Positions 1 to 10,295 of a DNA stretch of 47,086 nt are shown here, one piece after another. The position numbers and the translations under genes are program-made. Source of the stretch: Lactifluus volemus (taxonomy: Eukaryota > Basidiomycota > Agaricomycetes > Russulales > Russulaceae); assembly GCA_022376515.1 (NCBI GenBank), contig WTXI01000280.1, forward strand, positions 1 through 47,086, read 5' to 3'. The notes beneath the pieces are model-generated. The model searched no databases and had not been told where the DNA came from. It saw only the letters and a list, made by a program, of their open reading frames with translations. The first letter of the stretch is position 1. Each line of letters starts with the position of its first letter.

Positions 1-357
1 TTTGTCAACTCATTCCCACTGACTCAAGTTATCCTTGCTCAGCATTCAGAATTCATGTATTAGTCAATTACAATTTGCCTAATAAATGTATTCTAATGTC
101 TTTTATGCTCCTATAAGCCCTCAGCTATTTCTAGCCCAGGAGCTGTAAGATAGCCAGTGTAAGAGTGGGGGAGGCAAAGGACAGTTGTGTTTCTTGTATG
201 TCTGCTGACTCTCTGTATATTCACACCATTTCATATAGATTGGGTATGAATTAAATTTATTATGGTAAGGGGTAGTTGGGTGAGCATGATGACCTAATGT
301 TGTCTACTCCATTTCATAAGCACCAAGGATGACCATATTAACCACAACCAACAACAA
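1..357. other. No recognised gene (left edge)
   Basis: No ORF or repeat is recognised here. On the minus strand it lies just downstream of the last recognisable NOC1/MAK21 exon (ending near 358 with a GTAAG-like donor), so it may hold an intron and decayed 3' exons of that gene. Weak matches only; nothing is assigned. Confidence 0.4.
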
Positions 358-550
358 TCTTACCAACTCCCATAGAGCAGATGTCTGTGCATGGGTGTGT
401 TACGGCTCTTGCTTATGTGGTTCATACTCTTCACCATTAGCAACAGGCGGGGAGGCCTTGTCAATGAGAGTACGTAAACTGGCGAAGAGGTGAACCAGCA
501 TGACATGGTATACTCGTGGGCAGCCGAGGATTAACGACACACCTCCCCAA
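358..550 (-). pseudogene. NOC1/MAK21-like pseudogene, 3' part (beyond hAT-1)
   Basis: Read on the minus strand from 550 down, one frame gives a segment resembling the C-terminal half of the CBF/Mak21 (Noc1) family: ...LIDKASPPVANGEEYEPH..., then HTHAQTSALWELV, matching the family pattern D-x-R-K-R-(E/D)-P-x-(Y/F)-x-H-A-x-x-x-x-LWEL. It is broken by a TAA between EP and HTH and is out of frame with the other half at the hAT-1 junction. Noc1 is a nucleolar factor that works with Noc2 in pre-60S ribosome assembly. This piece and the piece starting at 5138 are one gene interrupted by hAT-1: both junctions carry the same 8-bp duplication. Family identification is from memory of conserved motifs; a homology search would settle it. 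Confidence 0.72.
543..550. repeat. hAT-1 target-site duplication, left copy
   Basis: CTCCCCAA directly before the left terminal inverted repeat. An identical copy lies at 5138-5145 directly after the right one. Eight bp is the hallmark TSD length of hAT transposons. Confidence 0.95.
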
Positions 551-700
551 TAGGGATCGGCATGGGTATGGGTAACCCATGATGGGTTATGGGTTAACCC
601 ATCATGGGTATGGGTGCGGGTGGCACTTGTGCCAACCCATCATGGGTTGCCGTCGGGTGGCCGGTTGGTATGGGCCGTATGGCGGTATTGCTTAGTCAGT
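551..700. repeat. hAT-1 left subterminal ACCCAT/ATGGGT array
   Basis: Many copies of ATGGGT and its inverse ACCCAT occur in about 130 bp, several as palindromes such as AACCCATGATGGGTT (574-588). The mirror array at 4975-5137 has the same hexamer. Inferred role: transposase binding sites. Confidence 0.85.
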
Positions 701-1581
701 TAGTGGTGCTGCGTCAACTTGAGCTCAAGTTCCTCAATTCTGTCATTTCTTCACATTTTCCTCAAAACCCTCCAAGTCAAATGGCTCTCAAATTCTGATG
801 TCCATGCACTGGTAGTTATCTGCTTTCATTTCACTCCACTTGCTTGCTGAGCTGTCCATAGCTCCTGTGCATTACAGCCTCATCAATTTTCACTTTCACT
901 CCCTTTTCTCATATCGGCACGATCTGGAGGCATTGCGACTGTGCATCCCAATAACATGTTAACTATTAATGTGTGGCTCCGCTCGAGAACTTCTCAAGGC
1001 CCAGAAGGTGCTGAGCGGCAACGGCTCAGAAGAGGACAAGGTGGAGGCGGCGAGGCGCGCATCGAGCCGTGATTTGAGCGGATGTATATGAAGCTTTGCA
1101 GCATTGAGTACAAAATAATACTTTAACAAACCCCTAGCTGTATTTGCATAGAATTAACAGCAGTCGTGTTAAAATTTGACTTGGTGTTGGGGGTGAAAAC
1201 CGTGTGGAATTGTCGGCGTGGACCGCGTGGTCATTATGACGGAGCGCATGTCGGCATGCCATACTCCTGTGAGACTCACCGGTTTATTGTTTATTCAAGA
1301 ACTCAAGGAGTGCGAGCATCTGCAAATGGCTGATTGATCATCACGAGTCTAAGTAGTACTAAAGTAATCCCCCGGCCCCCCCTCTTCTTTCCCTCCTTGA
1401 AGTTGCTTGTATGTGGGACGCGGGACGCCGTGGTGCCCCCCATGCCCCCCCCCATAAGGTTACACCGGAAATCGGAGTCTAATCAGCGTCGGCGACCTTC
1501 AAAATGGGGAGTCTTTCCAGCCTAGTTAGTTACCGTAGGCACTCAATACTTGTTGGCTCACCAGACTATCCTCCCTCCGCC
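701..1581. other. hAT-1 5' non-coding region
   Basis: About 880 bp between the left subterminal repeats and the transposase ATG with no supported gene. It contains a C-rich stretch (about 1366-1456). It presumably holds the transposase promoter and 5' leader; no clear TATA box was identified. Confidence 0.5.
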
Positions 1582-4500
1582 ATGGGGCCCAAAAAAAAAG
1601 AGAAGGTCCCTACCACCAGCGCAGTGTCTGCTCCTCCTTCTTCCCTCCCATCCTCCGAAAAAACGGCTGCAAACACTTCTAAATCAGCTAAGCGGAAGGC
1701 TAAGAAAAGCCTCAGCCGCAAATGTGACGCCAGGAAGCAAAGAAAAATCACGCCTACCATATCCAACAATACCCCTTCTGATAGCTCTTCCGATAGCTCT
1801 AACTCCGAACCTGAGGTCGTCGAGGTTACCGGGAACAGGGCCTCAGCCTCAAAGAAGCAAAAAGGATCCAACAATTCGGCTAAGGATGAAGACAAAAAGG
1901 AACTCCGTAAGAAATTAATGTCCTATCATAGAAGCTGATTTACTCACCACAAAAAAAAGAAAAAATGATGGCGGCATGGAAATCGCCGGTATATTCGTTC
2001 TATGAACCAATCCCACAAATCCAGTATGTCGGCAACCGCAAGGCACATGTCTTCAGATGCGCGCGCGCCCTATGCAAGTTTGAGTGCCGTCGTTATCTTG
2101 ATTCCGAATCGGATCGTACATCGACCGGCAACCTTTCGCGCCATGCAAAAGCTTGCTGGGGGGATGAGGCCTTTAATATGGCCGTCCAGTGTGGGAACAT
2201 TAACGAGGCCAGGAAAAAGGTGGTCGATGCGTTCAATTTCTCTGGAACGATTACTGCATCATTCAAGAGGAGTGGGAAGGGGAAAGTCACCTACATGGCA
2301 CGCAATCATACTAAGATGGAAATTAAGTAGGTCAACTTGCAAGAAAGGATACTTGATAGACTTACACAATACAAAACAGGGCCGAAATTGTACGCTGGGT
2401 GTCGGAAAGTGTTCGTCCCTTCCAGATAGTTGAGGATCGCGGATTCAAGAGTCTTATGAAAACGGGACGCCCCGAGCTATACATCCCCTCAAGCTCCACA
2501 GTTGCGCGTGATGTGAAGTTGGTCTTCGCGCGCACACGCGGAAGGATCGCAAGCCTACTCCAAGTATGTTAGAACCAGAAAATCATAAGAAAATTCGTTA
2601 AGACGCACCATTACAGGAGTACAAAGGCCGATTGAACTTTGCTACAGATGCGTGGACATCTCCTAACCATCGTGCCTTTGTTGGGGTGACAGTTCACCTG
2701 GAACTGAATAGTGCTATGGTTTCCCTTGTACTCGATATCATCGAGGTTCCAGAGGCGAGTCATATTACCTTGAAAGGGTGCATAAATTGATCACGAAGAT
2801 CAAAGTCACACACCGGCGTGAATCTAGCGATCGCGTTCGAAAAAATCCTTCGTGACTTTGGGATTGAGAACAAAGTAAGTCAATGGACGTCACAAGAAGT
2901 CTATTATCACTTACCCGGGTTCAAGATACTGTCCGTAACATGCGATAATGCGTCAAACAATGATACTATGATCGAGGAGATGGACGAGCGCATGGCTGCG
3001 TTCCATAAGGTCAATCGAACGCGCTGCTTCCTTCACGTCTTGAATCTTGTTGCAAAGTCTCTACTAAAGCATTTTGAGCTGCCAGAAAAAAAAATTGATG
3101 ACTTAACTGATGATGAACGCCAAGTGCTTGGTGATCTTGTAGAGCTCGCGGAGGATATCGACATCGAGGAAGCATCGACACAGAAGGAAAGGGAACAGAG
3201 CCTTGGAGACGAGATGGATGACGATGACCTTGAAGAATGGGTTGATGAGATTACTTTGACACCGGAGGAAGAAAATCAGCTGAAAGCCAAAGTCATCCCA
3301 ATCACTCGCGTGCTTGTCAAGGTAGGTAGTTTGAGAACGTACTGGTATTGTCTTCTGAAAACTGCCCTTAAGCTCCGCAAGTTGGCATTCAAAATTGTGC
3401 ATTCAACAACATCTCTTCTGCCGGCCTGGAAAGCGTTGCTCGAAAAACACAGCTTGCAAATTCGGATCATGCCGCGGGACGTTAAAACGCGCTGGAATTC
3501 AACATACGATATGATGAGCTTTGCTATTGACTATAAAGAGGCCTTGAAAGAGCTTACCTCAGATATGAGTAATGGGCTGCGCAGATTTGAGCTTGAAGAG
3601 TCAGAGTGGAAGTTGGCCGCAGACATAACAGAAGTCCTCCAGGTAAGCGTCCGAGTATACCCGATGGATTACGCCACCCATTCCTTTCAACTGCCGCTAA
3701 CTCACCCACTCTTTAACCGCTCCAACCCTTCTTTCCATCCTTCCTCACTCTTGTTTCTTACTCAGTACCTAAAAGACGGCACATTGTTCTTCTCGCGCGA
3801 CTCGCCTAACCTTCAAAAGGTTATCCCCGCCATGGACAAAATCGATCATTATTTCACCACTTGTCTCAAAAACGAGTCACTCAACGTTGCTATACGTGCG
3901 GCCATCATCTCTGCTAAGTCAACCCTCAACAAGTACTATGAGCTCACGGATCATGCTGAGGTGTACCGAATTGCGATGGGTGAGTCACATCAATATCTTT
4001 ATTATGGGCTCTCCTGATTTTTCTTTTTACAGTCCTGGATCCCCGTTATAAGCTTCGCTACTTCCAGAAAGCGGGTTGGGATGACGAATGGATTCAAACC
4101 TCAAGGCAATTGGTCCAGGAGGAGCTCAAACGCTCATACTGGTACTTCTTGCCGTTGCCTTGTGGGGACTCGGACTCGGATTGTGAATACTCAGATACCA
4201 ATGTGGAGGGCTCGGAAGTTACGCAGATGACCGCGGTAAGTTAGTTTGACTATTTTTTCTTATCATTTATTGCATTCCTTTCTTTCAGAGGTCGCAGACT
4301 CAGACGGGAGTCACGGGACAGACCAGACGCAATGTCTTCGATAAAGTGGATGATGCGGCCGCGACGTCATCTGATGAGGAGGTATCAACGATGGACCAAG
4401 AACTCGAGCTGTACCTCGGCACGAAGCCTGATAAAAACGTTGCAGACCCCATTCACTGGTGGGTGGAGAAGCAACAGAGCTATCCTCGTCTCTCTCGCAT

Positions 4501-4808
4501 GGCAATTGATTTCCTTACCATCCCTGGTGAGTACTGTAGCATTTCCGACGTCAGGCTTCTTATTACATCTTATAGGCACCTCAATCGACGTCGAACGCTT
4601 GTTCAGTCGCGGTCGACTTGTTCTCTCGCACACGCGCGGACGACTGACTGCAACATCTACGCGAGCACTTCTATGCCTTGGTTCTTGGAGTTCATTAGGG
4701 CTAATTCGGGACGAGGACTTGGAAGGAGTTGGAAAACTTGACGAGATCGATGGTCGGATTGAACTAGAGTGCGTATCTAAGGTTTTACAAGGGCTAGAAG
4801 TATTGTAG
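1582..4808 (+). CDS. hAT-1 transposase (BED zinc finger, RNase H-like DDE, hATC), 11 exons
   Basis: Exons 1582-1906, 1960-2326, 2380-2563, 2617-2754, 2806-2874, 2926-3321, 3373-3642, 3766-3979, 4033-4235, 4289-4526, 4576-4808 give one open frame of 878 aa. The N-terminus is Lys/Ser-rich (start MGPKKKEK, NLS-like). A BED-type zinc finger follows (VFRC..LCKF...NLSRHAKAC). The catalytic RNase H-like fold includes FATDAWTSP (D303) and VTCDNASNND (D368), then NRTRCFLHVLNLVAKS and the insertion domain with an acidic stretch. The C-terminal hAT dimerisation domain has DPIHWWVEKQQSYPRLSRMA and SIDVERLFSRGR; its E (about residue 808) is the probable third catalytic acid. Introns are 49-53 bp except one of 123 bp; intron 4 (2755-2805) starts GC rather than GT. 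The start was chosen as the ATG opening the basic region; an in-frame ATG at 1504 is possible. Intact, hence possibly active. Confidence 0.93.
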
Positions 4809-4974
4809 AGATATGGACCCAAACACCATCACCTTCGTCCTTACACTGTTGATCTGGATTGGTTAGATACTTTGAATAAACCACAGTAAGGGCATTCCGG
4901 TAATGCCCCGTTCGTTTTTTACTTTTCGCGCGAACCATTCTTGGCCGCGTTTTCGACTTGGAGATCTAATCTTG
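4809..4974. other. hAT-1 3' non-coding region
   Basis: The stretch between the transposase stop and the right subterminal array; the 3' UTR is presumably here. No gene. Confidence 0.5.
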
Positions 4975-5137
4975 GGGTAACCCATCTCAACCCACACAAC
5001 CCTCGTCAACCCATATGACCCATCTAAACCCGCATCCACCCATACAAAAAACCCATGGGTCATGGGTCATTCACCCGTATGGGTATGGGTGCGGGTGGCG
5101 CTCTCGGCACCCATGGGTTCACCCGTGCCGATCCCTA
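4975..5137. repeat. hAT-1 right subterminal array and right TIR
   Basis: Repeated ACCCAT / ATGGGT hexamers mirror the left end and finish in the TIR ACCCGTGCCGATCCCTA at 5121-5137. Confidence 0.9.
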
Positions 5138-5145
5138 CTCCCCAA
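5138..5145. repeat. hAT-1 target-site duplication, right copy
   Basis: CTCCCCAA, identical to 543-550. Confidence 0.95.
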
Positions 5146-6900
5146 GCAGCCAAAGGCCGCCTGCTATAAACTCAGGCCACCAGACCCACTCACAAAAATT
5201 TGACAAAACCGTTTCGCGAACAACATCACTCGGGCTTTCTCCGGATCAGCTTTTATGCTCTTGAATAACAAATTTATGAAGAGAGCTTGATTGTGCGTAG
5301 TGTGCAGGCGGGGGTCAAGCAACGTCACGTATAGCACATGATAAAACCGGGATACAATAACTGAAGTAATTGGAAAAGAGGCCGCGATTTGTTGGATAAG
5401 GGTAAGCGCTCGAACGGAGTTGTTGAACCTCGACATATGTATGAGAAGGAAAAGCGTGTCCATGTGAGTGTCGAATCTAATTGAAAATTACCGTGTCAGT
5501 CAAAATCTATCGAGCCAAGTGGAAGATGGCGCACTCTGAATCAGCTTCCTGAATTGGGCATACGACAGGGCACGATTTACACTGGTCAGTATGGCACTGA
5601 CTAGCATTCAATTGCATTCGAGTCTTGTACCTCCGCAAACCCCGAGGAACCGCACACATCTTTATCTTTCCCTTTGTTGAACTTTGACTTCTTTCTCTCC
5701 TTTTTCTCATCCTTGAACTCTTCCGATGCTACATTGTCAGCGCATTCAGATTGTCGCTCACTCACAACCTCGCGGAAGAGCTGAAGGTAAACATCCATCA
5801 TCGTGCGTGCCGTAGCACGACCCACCTCGGATGTGGAAAGGATGACCTGGTTAAAGGTAATAGTCGCATAGTAGCGTCCATGGGCGTGCCAAATGTTGTT
5901 TTCCGTTTTTGAATCTATATTTGACCGTTCCCGCTGTTGGTGGGTGTTCGGTTTTACATGAGAGGCCACAGAGAGCGACAGGGAGGGATTCGGCCTCATG
6001 ATAAGTGCTGTAGTTTCACGAATGACGACTGTCAGAAGTTGAAGGATATGATAGGATGTCCGGGCACAGATGGCACTTTCTAGATCGCCCTTGCGTGGGG
6101 TGGCGTGGTGTCAATATAAAATTATGGCAAAATCAATATTAAACGCACAAGCTTGTTCATCAACAGCCTTAGCAGATTTTGCTCTTGTTCCGGATTTGAA
6201 CGAAGGAGGGAAGCGATTAATTTGAGGGACTGCATACGAACATACAGTAAGGAATCAAGGGAGAAAGCCTAGGATACAATAAGCTAAGAAGCGGGGGGAT
6301 GAGGATTGTTGTAACACCTCGAGTATCTGGAGGTAGAAGAAATACTTCTTCAACCAATCTTCGAAGTACCAGATGACGAGATGCTGGTCAGTGACATCCT
6401 GATGAAGAAGTGGCTGGTCGCAAAAGTACCTGCCAGTATGTTATGGTTATTTCATGAGATATATGAGGTAGGAGCAGATAAAATGCACTTGAGCTTTCGA
6501 TTTGGGGTACCACCTCCGACCCACCAATCCATAATCCCCCTTGCGGCTTTCAGTCTATCTTCTCTGCCTATCGCCTTGCCTTTACGTTCAGTGTCGTGTG
6601 ACACGCCGACTCGGCCTCACCCCTTTTCTGCCAAGTTCTTCAGTGCCTCCAGTGCTCGGGTGTTATGCAAAGGTGCACTGAGCCATGAGCGCGAACATAC
6701 TAAGCCGATCGCTTAGGGAGCCACTGGCAAGGATGTTGCGCAGAAAGGCCTGATCCGACGCGGATGAACCAGTCGAGTTGGGTCGAGCGGTGAAGATGGA
6801 GAGTTCGGAAGCATGTAGGGAAGAGGCGCGATCGAGTAAGATGTTAAGTTGAGAAGCCGAATGAGAAGGAACTCGTTTAGCGGTGGTGGAGAGGGGTACC
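5138..6900 (-). pseudogene. NOC1/MAK21-like ribosome-biogenesis gene, decayed 5' part
   Basis: Conserved CBF/Mak21 segments occur in the right order on the minus strand but in changing frames. Near 6690-6760 is FLRNILASGSLSDRLSMFAL. At 6610-6670, shifted, is PLHNTRALEALKNLAEKG. At 6330-6420 is VTDQHLVIWYFEDWLKKYFF. At 6150-6235 is SLLRSNPEQEQNLLRLLMNK. At 6003-6060 is SYHILQLL...VVIRETTALIMRP. At 5860-5890 is YYATITFNQVILS, then GFAEVQDSNA (about 5625), VSAILTSVNRALSYAQ (about 5555-5600) and MDTLFLLIH...LLDPRL...LFINLLFKSIKAD (5460-5230). At the hAT junction a one-base shift leads into EFIAGGLWLLGE. Several stops and frameshifts make it a pseudogene. The functional gene is expected elsewhere in the genome. 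It lies divergent from the Crinkler gene at 7063. Confidence 0.8.
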
Positions 6901-7062
6901 TTCTCGTTATTGAGCCCGAGCCGGCAAATCGGTTGCATCAACCGGATCAACAACCAACAATAATCCCAACGGAACCGTTGGTGCACAGTCTCCATTTTCA
7001 CACCGACTTCTACCTTGGGCACCGTCAATCGTCCTCAGCTCTTTACGCCGTTCCATCCTGCA
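6901..7062. promoter_or_regulatory. Intergenic region upstream of the Crinkler gene
   Basis: About 160 bp between the recognisable start of the NOC1 pseudogene (minus) and the Crinkler ATG (plus). It must carry the 5' leader and probably the promoter of the Crinkler gene. No TATA box is evident. Confidence 0.4.
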
Positions 7063-9467
7063 ATGTCTGGCGCGAAATCAAAGCTAAGGTGCCTTGTCTG
7101 GCCTGATGATATGCCGTATGAACACATTGTCCTGGTTAAAATCGATGACGACGACACCGTCGCCGATCTCAAGAAATTGATCAAAGTCGAGCATGCCCCT
7201 ATGCTCGATAAAGTCCCTGCCCGCGATCTCGTACTCTGGAAGTGTTCCGGTCTCCCCGATGGTGATAATCTCGAACGAACCTTGAAAACTATTCAATTCG
7301 ATGATTCTGACGTTCGTTCTGACGTTCGCCTTGTTCGCCTAAACAAGGCCCTGCAGACAATTTCTCAGCTTTTCGGGGATGAAGACTTATCCAAAGAGCC
7401 TATCCACATCCTTGTTGAGGTACCCGCGCTTGGTGAGTGTGGCACCCGTTTCTCCAATTCCGTCATTCCCTCCACATTCACACTCCATCATAACAACGTG
7501 TTATCGCACCCCAAGATTCTGTGCTTGCCTCCTCCAGAGCCGCCCCCAAGCGTGACCACGATGGAATTGGTTCCGATGAAGAGGGGGGTAAAAGACATAA
7601 AGCGGGTAAGTGGGCGTTGTGCTAGCACTGTCTTTCGTTCTCATTCGACTCATTGACATCTTTCCTTGGATAACTTCTAGATTCTTCAATTGTAGATGAT
7701 GGCCCTTTTCGCGGATTTGGTACAGCTTCTATGTTACTCTTTACTACATTGCCGCCTAAAATAATGTTTTCAGGGTTTAATCGACTGTGCGATGATAGTG
7801 CCAAGTCGACTAAGATGTTGGATTTCCATAAGCAGTTTTGGGGCGATCGTCTACCTCGAGAGCACCGTGATTTTGGTGATTCAGTCCATGATCCTAACGA
7901 TGAAGAGAACGACGACGAGAATGGAGGAGAGAATGACGGCGATCTCCTTCCCGAGTCCCCCCGCCTCCCAATCATAGACTCCAGTTGGAGTCAACTTCTC
8001 ATTCGCGCTGAATACCTTAGAATCTATAACTGGGTTGAAGAAAAGTACAACGACGGTACGGAGAATCGTCCGCCTGCAGTGGTTGTCACAGGCCAACCTG
8101 GCATTGGTCAGTACTCTTTCATCGATATGAGAAGCCTGTTTTTTTATACTCCTTTGCGCGTAGGAAAATCGTACTGGGCCTACTACGCCTTGCGTCGACG
8201 TCTTGGGGATAAGTCTGATACTTTGTGGTTTCAAGCATCCGAGTCGTATCTTTTCTGTTCCGAAGGGGTCCTCATCGTCCCAGCCGAATTCTTATTCAGA
8301 AAATTTCGCGAGCGCATATGGACTCTCATTGATTCTTCTCAATCACCAGACGGGATTCCGATCAAACTCCTAGATGGTGTCTTCCCCATCTATCTCACCT
8401 CCCCTAAGCGAGCTCGCTGGTCAAGGCTTGCGCAGTCATGGTCGGACCATCGAGCGATAATGAATCCTTGGACAAGGGCGGAGGTCAAATATGCGTGAGT
8501 ATGTTCCTTTCATGACCCACTCATGCTGAGCCCTCTCTTCCTCCACAGCATGAGTTCCCTAATTTCAAAAAATGAAGGAAGGATAGATGACGCGTCGCAG
8601 AGATATGATCTCTTAGGCCCCACTGCACGCCTCTGCCTCGAAATGACTCCTGATCGAGTTGAAGCCCACGTCCAGCACCGTGACGCCCAAATCGCCCAAT
8701 CTAGTCCCGATCTCTTCGAAAAGATTTTCTCAAGTTTTCACGAAGAAAAACTACCTGACTTGTCGCATAAAATCTGCTTGATTCGGCGCAAGCCAGGATC
8801 TGCACTGGGCCACGCGGACTATACAACTCAGCTCATCTCGGCTGCAGTTGAGCAACAGGTTGCACAGAGGCTTGAGGACTTCACTATTGATCAGCTGTTG
8901 GGTATGTGGAAGAACTTTTCGAGGTTTAGGGACGCTCGGGGAATGGCTGGCAAGATATTTGAAGCTTTCGTCCACTGGAAATTCAGTACGAGTATCGAAC
9001 TGAATGCTACCCCAATGGTTCGGTCGAACGTTGCCAAGTACCGCTGGCACGCTTTATTCAACAACACACTACCTAAGACCATCATTTATGGAGTGGCACA
9101 GGAAAACGTTCTTCTCCGAGTTAATGTTGACCGGAGATTCGTCTATGCCGCCAATACCCCACTAAACATTGAACCGAACGTCTACTACGTACCCCGAAGT
9201 GACCAACAAGTTGCTTTTGATTCCTTTATATTTAGTGAAGGATATCTCAACTTGTTTCAGTTCACTGCAGGCCATTCTCACAAAATTAAGGATGGCTTTA
9301 TTAAATTTCTCGAAACTTGGTGTAGTGGGCTACCTGCCGAGATCAACTTGCGTTTTGTGTTTGTCTTACCAAATGACCTTGACTCATTCTATGGTTCCAC
9401 CTCAGATAACCCCACAGTTGATAAAATTGTTGGGTTGTATATAGCTTGCATTTCAATGTCAAGGTGA
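7063..9467 (+). CDS. Crinkler (CRN)-type protein: ubiquitin-like head, P-loop NTPase, nuclease-like tail
   Basis: Exons 7063-7432, 7516-7605, 7681-7719, 7774-8106, 8164-8494, 8549-9467 give an open frame of 693 aa. Residues 1-123 match the CRN N-terminal ubiquitin-like header: CLVWPDD, a DDTVADLKKLIK helix, DLVLWKC, and closing IHILVEVP. A basic/acidic linker (KRDHDGIGSDEEGGKRHKA, residues about 134-152) could serve nuclear targeting. An acidic run precedes the Walker A motif GQPGIGKS (273-280), whose glycine codon is split by intron 4. The C-terminal domain has KIFEAF (E526), FDSF (D612) and FQFT (Q625), the E...D-x(12)-Q-x-T pattern of the variant restriction-endonuclease domain known in Crinkler/RHS proteins; the usual ExK lysine is replaced. 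Such proteins are predicted host- or rival-directed effectors acting in the nucleus. No signal peptide is visible, typical of fungal CRNs. Intact, unlike its neighbours. Confidence 0.88.
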
Positions 9468-10290
9468 TGATTGTTACCTTTTGTACTGAGAATTACAAGT
9501 ACTTGTCATAGCTAGTTTGTTTTACATGTCTCATGGTTCAGGATTGTGAAGTTGAATTGTAATTTTGCACTAAACATGCTGACTTTGTCATTCATCAGCA
9601 AAACTCAAGTTTACTTAATTTCTTCTTAATGTTACTTAAATTGACACTAAGGAAAATTAAGGAGATTTTCTTATTAAGCAGATCTGCTTAAAAAAGATGA
9701 TTCCTTGTCTTATTTAAGTAGATTTAAGCACGATTTTCTTATTTTTTCCTTAATATGTGCTTAATTTGTTCCAATAGAATTGTACAGAAATACATTCAGC
9801 ACAATTAAGCAGGTTTTAAGCAGGCTTTTAAGCAAATTTCAAGCAGGTTTCAAGTGGGTTTCAAGCACACACAGCAAAAATCAAGCAGTTTAAGGACAGC
9901 ATAAAGGTCTGCATTCAAAGAGTACATATAACAGATACTTAGCAATACATACAAGCCAACAACAAGTGCCCTCAACCCCACCCAGCTGTGGCCCCTCACC
10001 TCACTCGAGTGAGTTGTCCAAAGTCCAAAACACTGATCCCCTCCCCCAACCCCTGAAGCTCAGTTGTTGTTCCTATGTGAATGTGGGCACCATGGAGCAT
10101 GGAGAGGGATGTCATGTCAGAGGCAGTGCCTGCACTGGCATTGGCCCCAGTGACTCTGGCTCAGGGGTGCATATGTCGATAGGGGCGGGTGAGAGCACTG
10201 TGCTGATGTGACCTGTCATGATGTCAGACTTGAGCCACACACACAAAAAAATTAGACCAGGCACCTGCAGTAGGACAACTCTGATCTGCT
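9468..10290. other. AT-rich gene-free stretch with TTAAG/CTTAA motif cluster
   Basis: No gene supported. About 9590-9890 is packed with CTTAA/TTAAG and, from 9800, a degenerate run of TTTTAAGCAGG-like units. Such motif clusters occur at subterminal ends of DNA transposons, but no paired end was found. The short ORF at 9966-10211 has no recognisable features. Confidence 0.5.
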
Positions 10291-10295
10291 TTCAT

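Larger units (their letters stand above)
551..5137 (+). mobile_element. hAT-1, complete autonomous-looking hAT transposon (4.59 kb)
   Basis: The element is bounded by terminal inverted repeats TAGGGATCGGCATGGGT (551-567) and its inverse ACCCGTGCCGATCCCTA (5121-5137), 16 of 17 bp matching, and by perfect 8-bp TSDs (CTCCCCAA). Inside is one spliced transposase gene with no stop or frameshift. Both ends hold dense ACCCAT/ATGGGT motifs, the kind of subterminal array that hAT transposases bind. The element interrupts a minus-strand NOC1-like pseudogene. Intact ORF, near-perfect TIRs and perfect TSD suggest a young insertion that may still be mobile. Confidence 0.96.

Noticed and set aside
551..700. 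ATGGGT/ACCCAT repeats as interstitial telomere sequence
   Set aside because: The unit is not TTTAGGG, occurs in both orientations, and sits exactly inside hAT-1 ends; subterminal transposon repeats explain it.
1334..1525. Short ORF upstream of the hAT-1 transposase as an extra gene or exon
   Set aside because: C-rich non-coding sequence; no homology, and the main frame starts naturally at 1582.
9966..10211. 81-codon plus-strand ORF between the Crinkler gene and element A
   Set aside because: No recognisable motif, no splice context, low-complexity composition.
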